64,000 nucleotides of DNA. It comes from DASRHT01 sp035293765. Its GTDB lineage: Bacteria > Chloroflexota > Ktedonobacteria > Ktedonobacterales > Ktedonobacteraceae. Below, piece by piece: positions 18,061-27,112 of this stretch (the stretch's first letter is position 1; every line of letters starts with the position of its first letter). The stretch is from the NCBI GenBank assembly GCA_035293765.1, contig DATGMF010000013.1, forward strand, positions 23,047 through 87,046. Direction: 5' to 3'. Made by a program: the position numbers and the translations under genes. The notes beneath the pieces were generated by a model. It searched no databases. It had not been told where the DNA came from and saw only the letters and a program-made list of their open reading frames with translations.

Positions 18061-19179
18061 CTAATTCCTTTCAACAATATTTTCAATTACGCTTTCCTTC
18101 ATGCATTTCGACTTGACATCCTGGGGTAGAGCATGTATAGAATTCCCCAATAGATGCGGCGAAAGAGCATGGCTAGCTCGACCCGCTTGAGGATACTGCA
18201 ATAATACTAACGCCAGTAATGCCATCCGCGTATACAGGCCATTTCTAATCTGTGAACGCAGATAGACTGCCCGCTCGTCGTCATCAACTGCCGGGTCCAC
18301 CGAGTTCACGCGGGGGAGCGGGTCCATCAGGATCATATCTTTGCTGGCATACTCATTGAGCAATCGCGGCGTTGCCACAAAAGTATTCCTGACGACATCC
18401 TGATACTCTTCAAGAGAGGCAAAACGCTCTCTCTGTACCCGCGTCCAGTACCAGAAATGGCAATCCCGCGGAATATCTTGCTCCTTACTTATCTCCACGA
18501 TCTTCACACCCCTTCCGCTCAAAAAAACAAAATCGTCTCTACTCAAGCGCAGTTGCGGCAAGGAGAGAAGATAGACGGTATTGCCGCTAAAGAGCGAGAG
18601 TCCCCGCAGCAACGAATGTATCGTGCGGCTATTGAGCGGGTCGCCAACCAGCAACCCGGTAAGATTATCCAGGCGGCCAAAGCGCTCATAGAGCGTATAC
18701 AGGTCGAGCAGCGTCTGCGTTGGGTGTTCGTTATTACCATCACCAGCGTTAATCACAGGGATCGATTCAGCAGCATCTGCCGCTCTTTTGGCAGCGCCAG
18801 AGGTACGGTGACGCAGCACAATGGCATCGGAATACGCTTCCAGCACACGAATGGTATCTTCAAAAGACTCCCCTTTATAAATAGAGGCAGTCATCTCTGG
18901 ATTTTGTATCTCAATTGTTTGCCCACCCAAGCGTTTGACCGCAGCTACAAACGAGCTGAAGGTGCGGCTGGAGGGTTCAAAAAATAGCAGCGAGATAATA
19001 TGGCCTGCTAGCAACTGCGAAGGCTCTTTGTTGATCGCTATCTGTTTCATTTCGTGCGTTAAGTCGAACAACATACGAAGATCAGCGGCGGAAAACTGCT
19101 CCAGAGAGACGATATCCTTTCCTGCGAAATCGCCATTGATCTTTCTTAATGCATTAGTAGCTGATGTCACCTGACTCAT
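18061..19179 (-). CDS. pyrB: Aspartate carbamoyltransferase
   Basis: Joins carbamoyl phosphate and aspartate. The 372-residue protein has the carbamoyl-phosphate loop as FFEPSSRTFSSF (usual form STRTR, so Thr and the second Arg differ), VLRHRTSGA, EHPTQTLLDLYTL, and DPLPRVNSVDP...NGLYTRMALLALVL. After this normal end, ~45 extra residues follow (from QYPQAGRASH on). They are partly encoded by a dispersed repeat at 18101-18195 that recurs at 40141-40232. First gene of the operon, following a long leader with an intrinsic terminator. I see no PyrI gene. Confidence 0.93.
   Translation of the reverse strand: MSQVTSATNALRKINGDFAGKDIVSLEQFSAADLRMLFDLTHEMKQIAINKEPSQLLAGHIISLLFFEPSSRTFSSFVAAVKRLGGQTIEIQNPEMTASIYKGESFEDTIRVLEAYSDAIVLRHRTSGAAKRAADAAESIPVINAGDGNNEHPTQTLLDLYTLYERFGRLDNLTGLLVGDPLNSRTIHSLLRGLSLFSGNTVYLLSLPQLRLSRDDFVFLSGRGVKIVEISKEQDIPRDCHFWYWTRVQRERFASLEEYQDVVRNTFVATPRLLNEYASKDMILMDPLPRVNSVDPAVDDDERAVYLRSQIRNGLYTRMALLALVLLQYPQAGRASHALSPHLLGNSIHALPQDVKSKCMKESVIENIVERN
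18101..18195 (+). repeat. Dispersed ~95-bp repeat with promoter-like boxes, copy 1
   Basis: Resembles 40141-40232 through several shared blocks (TGCATTTC, ACTTGACATC, a later TCGACCCGCTTG). It contains TTGACA (18113-18118) and TATAGA (18136-18141) with a 17-bp spacer on the plus strand, which would be antisense to pyrB. It encodes the C-terminal extension of PyrB on the minus strand. Confidence 0.6.
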
Positions 19180-19519
19180 AGAGCCTCCAAGCTAGCCAAC
19201 GTTTTTTTCGTTGGTAAATGATAAAATACCTATCTGCTCATGATAGCCTGTTGACAGGTCATCCTTTTCTTCCTTCCTATTTAGGATATGCCGGAATTGA
19301 GAATAGACCCAACATGGCAAAAAAAAAATTCCTCACCCCTGAATCAATGGGGGTGAGGAAGAAATTCTCTTCCTGGTAATGGCACCCGGGCCATCGGGTA
19401 AAAGGAGGGAACACCCCACCTGCCGTGTTGCTACCCATATCATTAGTATTCCATAGTTTAAGCCCATGAAGATGCCGTGCCTTTTCCAATCTCTGGTTCG
19501 TCTGGGAATGCTTCAAATT
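19180..19519 (-). promoter_or_regulatory. Long 5' leader of the pyrimidine operon
   Basis: About 340 nt separate the predicted transcription start (~19519) from pyrB. The leader contains several possible hairpins (for example GGAAGA/TCTTCC and ATGGC/GCCAT) and, near its end, an intrinsic terminator followed by the pyrB start. A segment around 19425-19440 (GGGTAGCAACACGG on the minus strand) loosely recalls a T-box antiterminator, but a standard Stem I and the tRNA-acceptor-pairing bulge are not convincing. A premature-termination control of pyr genes is the likely logic; the signal is unknown. Confidence 0.5.
19319..19358 (-). terminator. Intrinsic terminator in the pyr leader
   Basis: On the minus strand, CCTCACCCC (358-350) pairs perfectly with GGGGTGAGG (339-331), with a 10-nt loop, followed by AA and ten T. 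It lies ~140 nt upstream of the pyrB ATG and downstream of the operon promoter, so it fits an attenuator rather than the end of another gene. Confidence 0.85.
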
Positions 19520-19525
19520 GTTAAA

Positions 19526-19554
19526 ATTATACGTCCTGGTCATCTAAAAGTCAA
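19526..19554 (-). promoter_or_regulatory. Promoter of the pyr operon
   Basis: On the minus strand TTGACT (19554-19549), a 17-bp spacer and a perfect TATAAT (19531-19526). It is a near-consensus housekeeping promoter directed at the leader and pyrB. Confidence 0.8.
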
Positions 19555-19712
19555 GGCAATTTCATTCCTGCTCAGTTTTGCTCCTCACTCGGCTTTGCGC
19601 ATAAGCACCTTTTTCTCTTCCAATCGCATTCACTTCTCATGTACAATAAAGCATATTCCGCCATTATCATACGTGAGAGGCACGATAGCGAGATAAAGAG
19701 GGGAAAGTAGCA

Positions 19713-21386
19713 ATGGCTTCACAGACCAATAAGGCAAACGCTAGACTGCGAGATTTGTTCGAGCTCTTCCTCCAGGATGTACAGGCATTGGGCATTTTTG
19801 CCTCCCATGCAACGCTCAAAAAAGAAGCGATGGAGACCTTTCTTATAAGCCGTGGGGGGATATTCGATCTTGCTCTACAAGGGGGCGAAGCGTTGCAGGG
19901 CCTGGCACTTGAGAACACATCGCTGCCAGTTTTGTATAATACGAGGCACTGGCCTGAACAGGCGCCGCTCGCCGGATATCTCACTCCTGATAGTGCCATC
20001 AATTACAGCCATGTCCTTGCTACCCATTTCGGTAACTGGGCATACGAATGTTCCCACGGACCTTTTTATCCACGTTTGATACGCGCATCCCTGTGGATGT
20101 GGTACAAGAATGATCTTGAAAGCGCCGTCCAATATCTCTTCGATCTTCAGAAGCATGGCTACTTCAGTATTGATCAAGGAGTCGAAGACACCATTGCCAT
20201 TTTAATTGCCTCGCAGTCCCTCGGAAAAGATCCTCAGGAGATCATCGCCGCATACTTTGATGGCAAAGTGCCTCAATCCAATACCGATTGGCTGAACTGG
20301 GATATTCAGGTTCCCCAACAGACATTCGCGAAGATCGATGCAGAGGCGGCTCGGCCAATACTTGAGTTCATCATTATGGAGACGCTGGCAGAGTGGGAGC
20401 ATATTCGCAGCCTGGATGATCCTGTCGCCTGGCTACTCCGTCAGGCCGCCTTTACAACAAGATGTGGACAAGTGAGGCGTTTATGCCTGAGATCTTCTCT
20501 CGAACCGACACTGAAGCTCAAAAGTATTCTGAGTCAGTTCGAGGAAATCCACGCCGACGGGAGCGTGTACCTGAGCTACCGCACATGGGCGAAATTTGCG
20601 CCGCTCAAGAGCCCTTTGAGCCTCCAAGCAAGCTATATGCTGAAGATTTTCCAGAGCCAATTTGGGGAAAAGGGGGAAGAAAGACTCTATCACGACCGCC
20701 TCATCTATCCTGCTGTGTTACGGGAGCCTCTGGCGAAGTATGGAGCCAAAATATTGAGGGAACAGGAGCAATTGTTTGAGTGGAGTATTGTCCCGCCCAA
20801 AATTTTTCACTCGTATGCCGCTTGCTTCTCCGCCGGTTATCCTGATTCTGCCCTTCGATCCGCATATTTTCCTGCCGAACAAGTAGCAGAGGTGCCACTT
20901 GTCAGACAATTTTTTGAGCTATCCGGGATACAGGAGCAGGAAGCGAGAGTAGCCATTCTTCACCAGGTCTACCATGAGAGGCTGATCTGGAGTCAACAGT
21001 TGGATGCGCTATTGACCGAGCAGCGGAAGCAACTGTTAGAGATACTCGGTATTGCGCATCAGGCTCTGTGTCATGAGGAACTCCAGCGAGACCTTATAGC
21101 CGCCATCACCATGACCGATAGCGGAGAAAAAGAACGTATGCTCAATCACCTCCACACTCTCTATCCCTGGTTCCCAGCAGTATACCGGGAACTGGCGATC
21201 TTTTTCGACGAAAGCGGAGATCCGCAACGAGCCTGGGACTTCATCCTGACGGCGGTATTGTTAGAGCCCGATCAAGCTATGAACTGGCAATCTCTGGGGC
21301 GTATTTTACAACGACTCGGGGACAGTACAGGCGCCCGGTTCGCCCGAGCGATAAAGGAATTTTTGGCAGAAAGGAAGCAGCAATGA
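19713..21386 (+). CDS. Protein of unknown function with C-terminal TPR-like helices
   Basis: I do not recognise this 557-residue protein. It is mostly helical in composition, with no signal peptide or membrane segment. A C-terminal stretch (LHTLYPWFPAVYRELAIFFDESGDPQRAWDFILTAVLLEPDQAMNWQSLGRILQRLGD) looks like one or two TPR units. An excellent site (GAGGGGAAAG) precedes the ATG. Its stop overlaps the start of the next gene (ATGA-type overlap), so the two are translationally coupled and probably act together. Confidence 0.75.
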   Translation: MASQTNKANARLRDLFELFLQDVQALGIFASHATLKKEAMETFLISRGGIFDLALQGGEALQGLALENTSLPVLYNTRHWPEQAPLAGYLTPDSAINYSHVLATHFGNWAYECSHGPFYPRLIRASLWMWYKNDLESAVQYLFDLQKHGYFSIDQGVEDTIAILIASQSLGKDPQEIIAAYFDGKVPQSNTDWLNWDIQVPQQTFAKIDAEAARPILEFIIMETLAEWEHIRSLDDPVAWLLRQAAFTTRCGQVRRLCLRSSLEPTLKLKSILSQFEEIHADGSVYLSYRTWAKFAPLKSPLSLQASYMLKIFQSQFGEKGEERLYHDRLIYPAVLREPLAKYGAKILREQEQLFEWSIVPPKIFHSYAACFSAGYPDSALRSAYFPAEQVAEVPLVRQFFELSGIQEQEARVAILHQVYHERLIWSQQLDALLTEQRKQLLEILGIAHQALCHEELQRDLIAAITMTDSGEKERMLNHLHTLYPWFPAVYRELAIFFDESGDPQRAWDFILTAVLLEPDQAMNWQSLGRILQRLGDSTGARFARAIKEFLAERKQQ

Positions 21387-22090
21387 GCAGAGTTTATGTT
21401 CTCTCGCTACAAACGCAGCTTGAGGAAGCGGTAGCTGGTGAGCGCAAAAATCTATCAGGCAATGTCACCGTTCCTGAGCAGTTGTTTCAAGAGAAGAATC
21501 AGCAGGCATTAGAGGCAAACTTTCCAGGCGTTTTCGCCTTTATCGGCTTCCATCCCGCTGTCGATAAAAATGTAACCAGCTACCTCCAATCCGGGTCTCT
21601 CAGTTCAGATTCCGGTTCCAACATACTTGTACTCTTCACCCTCGATACGCATGCAACTTCACCGGTGAGCTTAAATGCGCGCTCATTCCAGCGCTGGATC
21701 AACCTGGATACCTCTGTTCAACCATCATACACCCTGATACGAAGTATGTTCAAAGATCCCACGGTTCTCACCTTTCCAGGTGCCGTTTTCTTTGAGCACT
21801 TTATCCAGTCGCAGAATCCTGTATATGTACCTCTTCCAGATATCAGTAGCGAGGATGCGGTAAGGCAACATATGCGCAAGGTTTTCGCGCTGGCGGAGAA
21901 GGTCTACCTGCTTTCCCATAAGAAAAATAAAAGCTTTCTGGATCGATTTGCGCAAGCTCTGCTTGCGGAGAAGATATCCTATGAGAGGGGAGGAGATATC
22001 AGTGCTCGCGAATGGTTTGTGAAAGCTTTACGTTTTCTTAACGAGCGGCGTGGAGATATAGTAAGTATCGTCCAGCTCTTCAAGCCATGA
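21383..22090 (+). CDS. Hypothetical protein coupled to the upstream TPR-like gene
   Basis: A 235-residue protein with no recognised family. It is soluble by composition, with beta-rich segments in the middle (SNILVLFTLDT, LTFPGAVFFEHFIQ) and a helical C-terminus. It starts within the stop codon of the upstream gene (4-nt overlap), which indicates a two-gene unit. No catalytic motif is visible. Confidence 0.7.
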   Translation: MSRVYVLSLQTQLEEAVAGERKNLSGNVTVPEQLFQEKNQQALEANFPGVFAFIGFHPAVDKNVTSYLQSGSLSSDSGSNILVLFTLDTHATSPVSLNARSFQRWINLDTSVQPSYTLIRSMFKDPTVLTFPGAVFFEHFIQSQNPVYVPLPDISSEDAVRQHMRKVFALAEKVYLLSHKKNKSFLDRFAQALLAEKISYERGGDISAREWFVKALRFLNERRGDIVSIVQLFKP

Positions 22091-22255
22091 CAGCTTCCCC
22101 GGCCCTGAGCAGGATGCTACCGCTTTTTAGCAGCAGGAATAAGACGATATTCTCCTTATCTAAGATCGTCGCGCAAACGCATGGTTGGCAAGATCAGTCG
22201 GCTATATGTTACGCTACTAACAAAAATTGAAGATTGCCAGCGGAAAGGATTGCTT

Positions 22256-23965
22256 ATGAACGCGGCACAGCTCCTGGTCGAAATGCTCAAAGCCTACCAG
22301 GTCAAACACATTTTTGGCGTGCCTGGCGATACCACAATGATCCTGTATGACGCGCTTTATCAGGCTCGCGGGGAAATCACACATATTATGGCCCGCGATG
22401 AACGCTCCGCCTCATTTATGGCCGATGCCTACGCGCGACTCTCCTATAAGCCCGGCATCACCGAAGCGCCCAGCGGCGGCGGCGCAACGTACGTGATTCC
22501 AGGAGTTGCCGAAGCCAACGGTTCTTCGGTGCCGCTGATCGTTTTCACGTCCGATGTCCCGCTTACCGATGAGGGAAAAGGAACGTTAACAGCTATCGAT
22601 CAGCAGGGCCTGTTACGCTCCGCGACTAAGGCGAGCTATGTGGTAAAGCGCCCGCAGACGCTGCCTGACGTGATACGCCGTGCCTTCCGTGCCGCAACCA
22701 GTGGTCGCGGTGGGGCGGTCCATGTCGTTCTGCCGGAAGATGTGTTGATGGAAGAGGTAACATCCCCCTCTATCTACGCGGAAACTGCCTGTCGGACCTA
22801 CCCATCATATCGCAGCCAGGCACCCACATCCGCCCTCAGCGCAATGCTCGATGCACTGCTGACCGCGCAACGCCCAATCATCGTGGCAGGTGGCGGCGCT
22901 GTGCTCTCAGGAGCATGGGACGAGATTACACGCCTTGCCGAGAAGTTGCACATTCCGGTCGCGACGACGATCAACGGCAAGGGGAGTATTGCTGAGATGC
23001 ATCCGTGGAGCGTCGGCGTGATTGGTGGCAACGGTGGTCGTCCCTACGCCAATCAGCTATTAGCCGAGTCGGATTGCATCTGCTATCTGGGCTCAAAAAT
23101 AAACTCTCTTGTCACTCTCGGCGGCAAAGTTCCCTCGCCCGATGCCAATGTTACCATCCTCCAGCTTGATATCGATCCCGATGAGCTGGGCAACAATCTG
23201 CCCGCGACGGTTGCGGCCTGTGGCGATCTGAAAGAATCGCTCAGCGCGTTACTCACGCTCATTGATGCACGTAATATCGCTCCACCAGCGCGGTCCCGTA
23301 CTGTACAGACGCTGGCCCATAGTGCGCAAGCTTTCTGGGCTCAGGCGGCAGAGCGTGCATCATGCAACGAAATTCCGCTTGCTCCTCAACGCGTGATTGA
23401 CGCGCTGTGGCAACATACGCCCGACGACGTAGTGGTGGTTGCCGACCCCGGTACGATGACGCCATTTACGGCGGCTCAGTTCCGCACCCGCCGTCCAGGT
23501 CGCTCGATTGTGATTCCGCGCGCGCATGGCGGTCTGGGCTACGCCCTGCCCGCTACGGTTGGAGCTGCTTTTGCGCGTCCCAACGAGCGCATTGTGGGGC
23601 TGGTAGGTGATGGCTCCTTTGGCATGTCGGGAACCGAGCTGGCGACCATCGCCGATCTGGCGCTACCGATTACGCTGCTCCATTTTAATAATGGCTCCTT
23701 CGGCTGGATCAAGATGCTGCAACGCCTCTACTACGGCCAGCGCTATATGAGCGTCGATTTCTCCGGCAAGATGGACGCGGTACGGGTAGCGGAAGCCTTT
23801 GGCGTTCGTGGCATCCGCATTGAACATCCCGATCAACTCACACCCGCGATAGAAGATGCACTGGCGAGCAACGAGCCGGTTTTCATCGATGTACCGACGA
23901 AATCAGAGCTAGAGGAGGTCCCGCCGGTTCATGCATGGCAACAGGCCCTCAAATCTCACGCCTAG
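22256..23965 (+). CDS. Thiamine-diphosphate-dependent enzyme (acetolactate-synthase/benzoylformate-decarboxylase superfamily)
   Basis: The 569-residue protein has the three-domain ThDP layout: N-terminal pyrimidine-binding domain with the activating Glu in IMARDERSASFMADAYARL, a central domain (PIIVAGGGAVLSGA), and a C-terminal diphosphate domain with LVGDGSFGMSGTELATI...FNNGSFG (GDG-N motif). It could be a decarboxylase or a carboligase; no regulatory subunit (IlvN) is adjacent, so catabolic acetolactate synthase or another 2-oxoacid enzyme is as likely as IlvB. The start at 22256 follows GGAAAGGA. Confidence 0.85.
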   Translation: MNAAQLLVEMLKAYQVKHIFGVPGDTTMILYDALYQARGEITHIMARDERSASFMADAYARLSYKPGITEAPSGGGATYVIPGVAEANGSSVPLIVFTSDVPLTDEGKGTLTAIDQQGLLRSATKASYVVKRPQTLPDVIRRAFRAATSGRGGAVHVVLPEDVLMEEVTSPSIYAETACRTYPSYRSQAPTSALSAMLDALLTAQRPIIVAGGGAVLSGAWDEITRLAEKLHIPVATTINGKGSIAEMHPWSVGVIGGNGGRPYANQLLAESDCICYLGSKINSLVTLGGKVPSPDANVTILQLDIDPDELGNNLPATVAACGDLKESLSALLTLIDARNIAPPARSRTVQTLAHSAQAFWAQAAERASCNEIPLAPQRVIDALWQHTPDDVVVVADPGTMTPFTAAQFRTRRPGRSIVIPRAHGGLGYALPATVGAAFARPNERIVGLVGDGSFGMSGTELATIADLALPITLLHFNNGSFGWIKMLQRLYYGQRYMSVDFSGKMDAVRVAEAFGVRGIRIEHPDQLTPAIEDALASNEPVFIDVPTKSELEEVPPVHAWQQALKSHA

Positions 23966-24076
23966 CGTGTCTCTGGCGACACGACGCCACCAATTTTTAT
24001 GTATTCTCGTCTCTCGGCTCGAAGAAGACGGCAGATTACAGACCCGGTTGATAGTAAAAAAAGTAGGAAGGCTTTT

Positions 24077-24538
24077 ATGAGTATTCTGACCGAAGATATG
24101 CAGCGCATCGTACGGGAGCAGCGACTGGGATACGTTGCTACCGTCTGTGCAGATGGCACGCCCAATCTCTCCCCAAAGGGGACAGTAGCCTGCTGGGACG
24201 ACGACCACCTGATTTTTGCGGATATTGTTTCGCCCGGGACGGTTGCCAATCTGCGGCACAATCCGGCAATCGAAATCAATGTGGTCGATCCGCTGGTACG
24301 CAAGGGCTATCGTTTCAAAGGGAGCGCAACAGTGCTTACGGAAGGGTCACAGTTTGAGCAGCTCCTTGCCTTCTACCGACAACGGGGAACCGCTAATCCC
24401 ATTCAGGCCATCGTCCTGATACAGGTCGAACGAGCATTGCCGCTGATCTCACCCGTTTACGATCTGGGAGCCACAGAGGAAGAGGTACGCCAGCGCTGGC
24501 TACACCACTGGACCTCACTCTGGCACCTTACGTCATAA
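24077..24538 (+). CDS. Split-barrel flavin-binding protein (PNPOx-like)
   Basis: A 153-residue pyridoxamine-phosphate-oxidase-fold protein. Typical strands are visible: RLGYVATVCADGTPNLSPKGTVACWDDDHLIFADI, GTVANLRHNPAIEINVVDPLVRKGYRFKGSATV. These proteins bind FMN, F420 or heme and reduce diverse substrates; an F420 pathway exists in this genome. The start at 24077 follows AGGAAGG. It lies in a same-strand run with the ThDP enzyme, RidA-like protein and phosphoesterase, with short gaps. Confidence 0.8.
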   Translation: MSILTEDMQRIVREQRLGYVATVCADGTPNLSPKGTVACWDDDHLIFADIVSPGTVANLRHNPAIEINVVDPLVRKGYRFKGSATVLTEGSQFEQLLAFYRQRGTANPIQAIVLIQVERALPLISPVYDLGATEEEVRQRWLHHWTSLWHLTS

Positions 24539-24599
24539 GCCAAACCATAGATTATGGCTATACGAAACACAATCACATGAGAAAACAAAGGAGATTTTT

Positions 24600-25073
24600 A
24601 TGCGAATTGAAGCAAAGCTAAAAGAGCTGGGACTGACGCTGCCGGAGCATCCTCTGTCGGTGCAGTTGCCTTTTCCATGGGTACGAGTTCGCGGCAAGCG
24701 AGCATTTATCTCAGGGCATGGACCACAGGGGCCCGATGGTTCATTGGCAAAACCGTTGGGCAAAGTCGGGGCGGAGGTTTCACTGGAAGAGGGACAGGAG
24801 GCGGCTCGCCTGGTCGCGCTGGCAATGCTGGGCAGCCTCAAACGCGAACTGGGCGATCTGGACCGCGTGACGGCCTGGCTGCGTGTATTCGGCATGGTCA
24901 ATTCCGCTCCCGATTTTTCCAGACAGCCGGAAGTGATCAACGGCTTCTCTCACCTCATTCTCTCCCTCTATGGAGATCAGGCAGGGGCTCATGCACGCTC
25001 GGCAGTGGGGATGGCGGCTTTGCCCTTTAATATTCCGGTAGAAATTGAAGCTGAGGTCGAGATCGATAGCTAA
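24600..25073 (+). CDS. RidA/YjgF-family protein
   Basis: A 157-residue YjgF/RidA-like protein of the longer COG0251 type: LPFPWVRVRGKRAFISGHGPQG, QEAARLVALAMLGSLKRELGDLDRVTAWLRVFGMVNSAPDF, and HARSAVGMAALPFNIPVEIEAEVEI. Classical RidA proteins hydrolyse reactive enamine/imine intermediates; the Arg of the ARSAVG segment corresponds to the catalytic region. The function of this subfamily is less certain. Preceded by AAAGGAG. Confidence 0.8.
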   Translation: MRIEAKLKELGLTLPEHPLSVQLPFPWVRVRGKRAFISGHGPQGPDGSLAKPLGKVGAEVSLEEGQEAARLVALAMLGSLKRELGDLDRVTAWLRVFGMVNSAPDFSRQPEVINGFSHLILSLYGDQAGAHARSAVGMAALPFNIPVEIEAEVEIDS

Positions 25074-25095
25074 CTCAATGAGGAGCAACCTTTAT

Positions 25096-25836
25096 ATGCC
25101 AGTTGCCATCATCTCTGATATCCATGGAAATCTCATAGCTCTCGATGCGGTACTCAGTGCCATCGCAATCCGTAAGATCCAGCAGATCATCTGTCTTGGA
25201 GATGTCGCAGCCACCGGCCCACAGCCACGCGAGGTCATTGCACGCCTCAAACAGATCGATTGTCCCGTGGTCATGGGGAACATGGACGATTGGTTGCTAA
25301 AGCCGAAGCTCAAAAAGCTTGACGATCCAGATAGGCAGCGCCTCCAGGAAATGGAGTTCTGGGCCTCTGAGCAACTCACGTCAGAAGATCGCGCCTATCT
25401 GGCCGGTTTCCAACCCACCATCGCTTATGAGATGGAGAACGGCAAGCATTTGCTCGCTTATCATGGCTCACCGCGCTCCTATCGGGAACATATCTCCCCG
25501 ACAACACCCGATCACGAGTTGGATGCAGCCCTGTCCGGCTACCAGGCCGACATCTTCATTGGCGGCCACAGCCACATGCAGATGTTCCGCCGTCACCGCC
25601 GCAGCCTTGTGCTGAATGCCGGCAGCGTCGGCCTGACTTTTGACCATGCCTGGCCTTTTGACGACGCCGTGCGCAACCCGCCCTGGGCGGAATACGCTAT
25701 CATAGACACGCTTAACGGTATGCTCAATGTCGAATTCCACCGCGTACCCTTCGATGTACAGGCTTTCATCCAGATCACGCTTGCCAGTGGCATGCCCCAT
25801 GCCGAGTGGGCAGCCGGAGAATGGGATTCCCCATAA
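25096..25836 (+). CDS. Metallophosphoesterase (YfcE/calcineurin-like)
   Basis: A 246-residue calcineurin-like phosphoesterase: metal motifs DIHGN (D/H), GDVAATGPQP (GDxxxxGP), GNMDDW (GNxD/H), YHGSPRS and GGHSHMQ. It resembles YfcE/SAM-type small phosphodiesterases. The likely start at 25096 follows GAGGAG; the longer frame begins inside the RidA-like gene. The substrate is unknown. Confidence 0.87.
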   Translation: MPVAIISDIHGNLIALDAVLSAIAIRKIQQIICLGDVAATGPQPREVIARLKQIDCPVVMGNMDDWLLKPKLKKLDDPDRQRLQEMEFWASEQLTSEDRAYLAGFQPTIAYEMENGKHLLAYHGSPRSYREHISPTTPDHELDAALSGYQADIFIGGHSHMQMFRRHRRSLVLNAGSVGLTFDHAWPFDDAVRNPPWAEYAIIDTLNGMLNVEFHRVPFDVQAFIQITLASGMPHAEWAAGEWDSP

Positions 25837-25897
25837 AAATAAAACCATGCTCAGTGCCTATTCGCGAGATAGACCCTGAGCATGGTAACTCACAGCA

Positions 25898-26965
25898 CTA
25901 CTGCGCCACCGGCAGCATTGCATGAGCGGTGGACATTGCCAGGACCAGGACGACGATCAGGCCAAAGTACAACAGGCTTAATACAATGCGTGTACCCACT
26001 GGCACATCATAATATGCTTGCGCTCCCGGCAGATTGGCAACGCCGCGCCGCGACCAGAATTGCGAACCGGCCATGAGCACGAACAGCAGCAGGAAGATCG
26101 AGAAGTTGCCGTTGATCCATGTCCAGATGAAGAAGCCGAGCAGCGCGGCAAAACCCAACCACCAGACGCGCCGGTCAATCGCAGCCAGCACGCGACCGCC
26201 GTCGAAAGGCACTATTGGCACGAGATTGAACAGGTTGAGGAAAAAGCCAAAGTATGCCAGCGCGGCCCAGATCAGCGAAGCGCCCGGCAACAGACCCATA
26301 AACAGACAGAACGAGGATGCTATGGTTCCGGCGATAGGTCCGGCAATGCCTACTTCCGCTTCGTCACGCGCATTCTGCGGCATCTGACGCATCACTACCG
26401 CCGCGCCCATCATGGGAATGAAGATCATCGCTCCCACCGGAATACCCTTGAGCTTCATAACGACCGCGTGCCCCATCTCATGGATGAAGAGCAGCGCGAC
26501 CAGCCCCACGGCAAACTGCCAGCCGAAGATGAGCGAGTAAAACGCGATAGAGATCAGCGCGGTAATGCCGGCCCCGCCAAATTTGAGCAGGAAGGCCAAT
26601 GACTTGAATTTGAGCAGCCAGCTTCCAATCCCTACGGCAATCGCGCCAAGACCCGCCAGCCCTCCCCGCTTCTTGCCGCCTTCAGCGCGACCACGCGTCG
26701 CCGCATCACGCTGTTCAGCTCCAGCATCTATAGTGTACCCTTGTATTCCCGATGGCCCGCGATACTCGCTCATCATTTCAGGATCATAAGGATCGACAGA
26801 AGGCTCTGAGGCATAATCCGCATAACCTGCATGCTGATCGAGCGGCTGAGCAGGCTGAGCAGAACGAGACGACAGCTGATAATAATCAGGGTGCAAGTAA
26901 TCCGCAGGCTCCGTAGCCCCGGCGTATTCGCGGTATTCAGAAAAGTCATCGGAACGTTGATACAC
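25898..26965 (-). CDS. Site-2-protease-type M50 metallopeptidase, membrane
   Basis: About 355 residues: a Tyr/Pro/Ser-rich cytosolic N-terminus (~residues 1-105), then 5-6 hydrophobic helices. The zinc site HEMGH is at residues 162-166 (LFIHEMGHAVVMKLKGIPVG) and the second motif is NLVPIVPFDGGRVLAAID. This matches the M50B family, which cuts membrane-embedded substrates such as anti-sigma factors. The start is GTG 26965 behind GAGGCAG. The substrate cannot be named; no sigma/anti-sigma pair is adjacent. Confidence 0.88.
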   Translation of the reverse strand: MYQRSDDFSEYREYAGATEPADYLHPDYYQLSSRSAQPAQPLDQHAGYADYASEPSVDPYDPEMMSEYRGPSGIQGYTIDAGAEQRDAATRGRAEGGKKRGGLAGLGAIAVGIGSWLLKFKSLAFLLKFGGAGITALISIAFYSLIFGWQFAVGLVALLFIHEMGHAVVMKLKGIPVGAMIFIPMMGAAVVMRQMPQNARDEAEVGIAGPIAGTIASSFCLFMGLLPGASLIWAALAYFGFFLNLFNLVPIVPFDGGRVLAAIDRRVWWLGFAALLGFFIWTWINGNFSIFLLLFVLMAGSQFWSRRGVANLPGAQAYYDVPVGTRIVLSLLYFGLIVVLVLAMSTAHAMLPVAQ

Positions 26966-27112
26966 GATCTGCCTCGATTCTGGATGATAAAACTCCTATT
27001 GCGTATATATTACCACACATGCATGATAACACTGGCAACAATGCGAATTATGCCCCGTCGCTTTCACTATCAGCTCATCACTACCTCAACCATAGCTATC
27101 TAAGCTGCCAGC

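Noticed and set aside
19400..19519. T-box riboswitch in the pyr leader
   Set aside because: Only a loose match to the antiterminator (GGGTAGCAACACGG). A complete Stem I, a specifier loop and the tRNA-end-pairing bulge are not seen, so it was kept only as an unclassified leader.
22256..23965. Specific call as acetolactate synthase IlvB
   Set aside because: Only generic ThDP-enzyme motifs are visible and no IlvN/IlvC neighbours are present.
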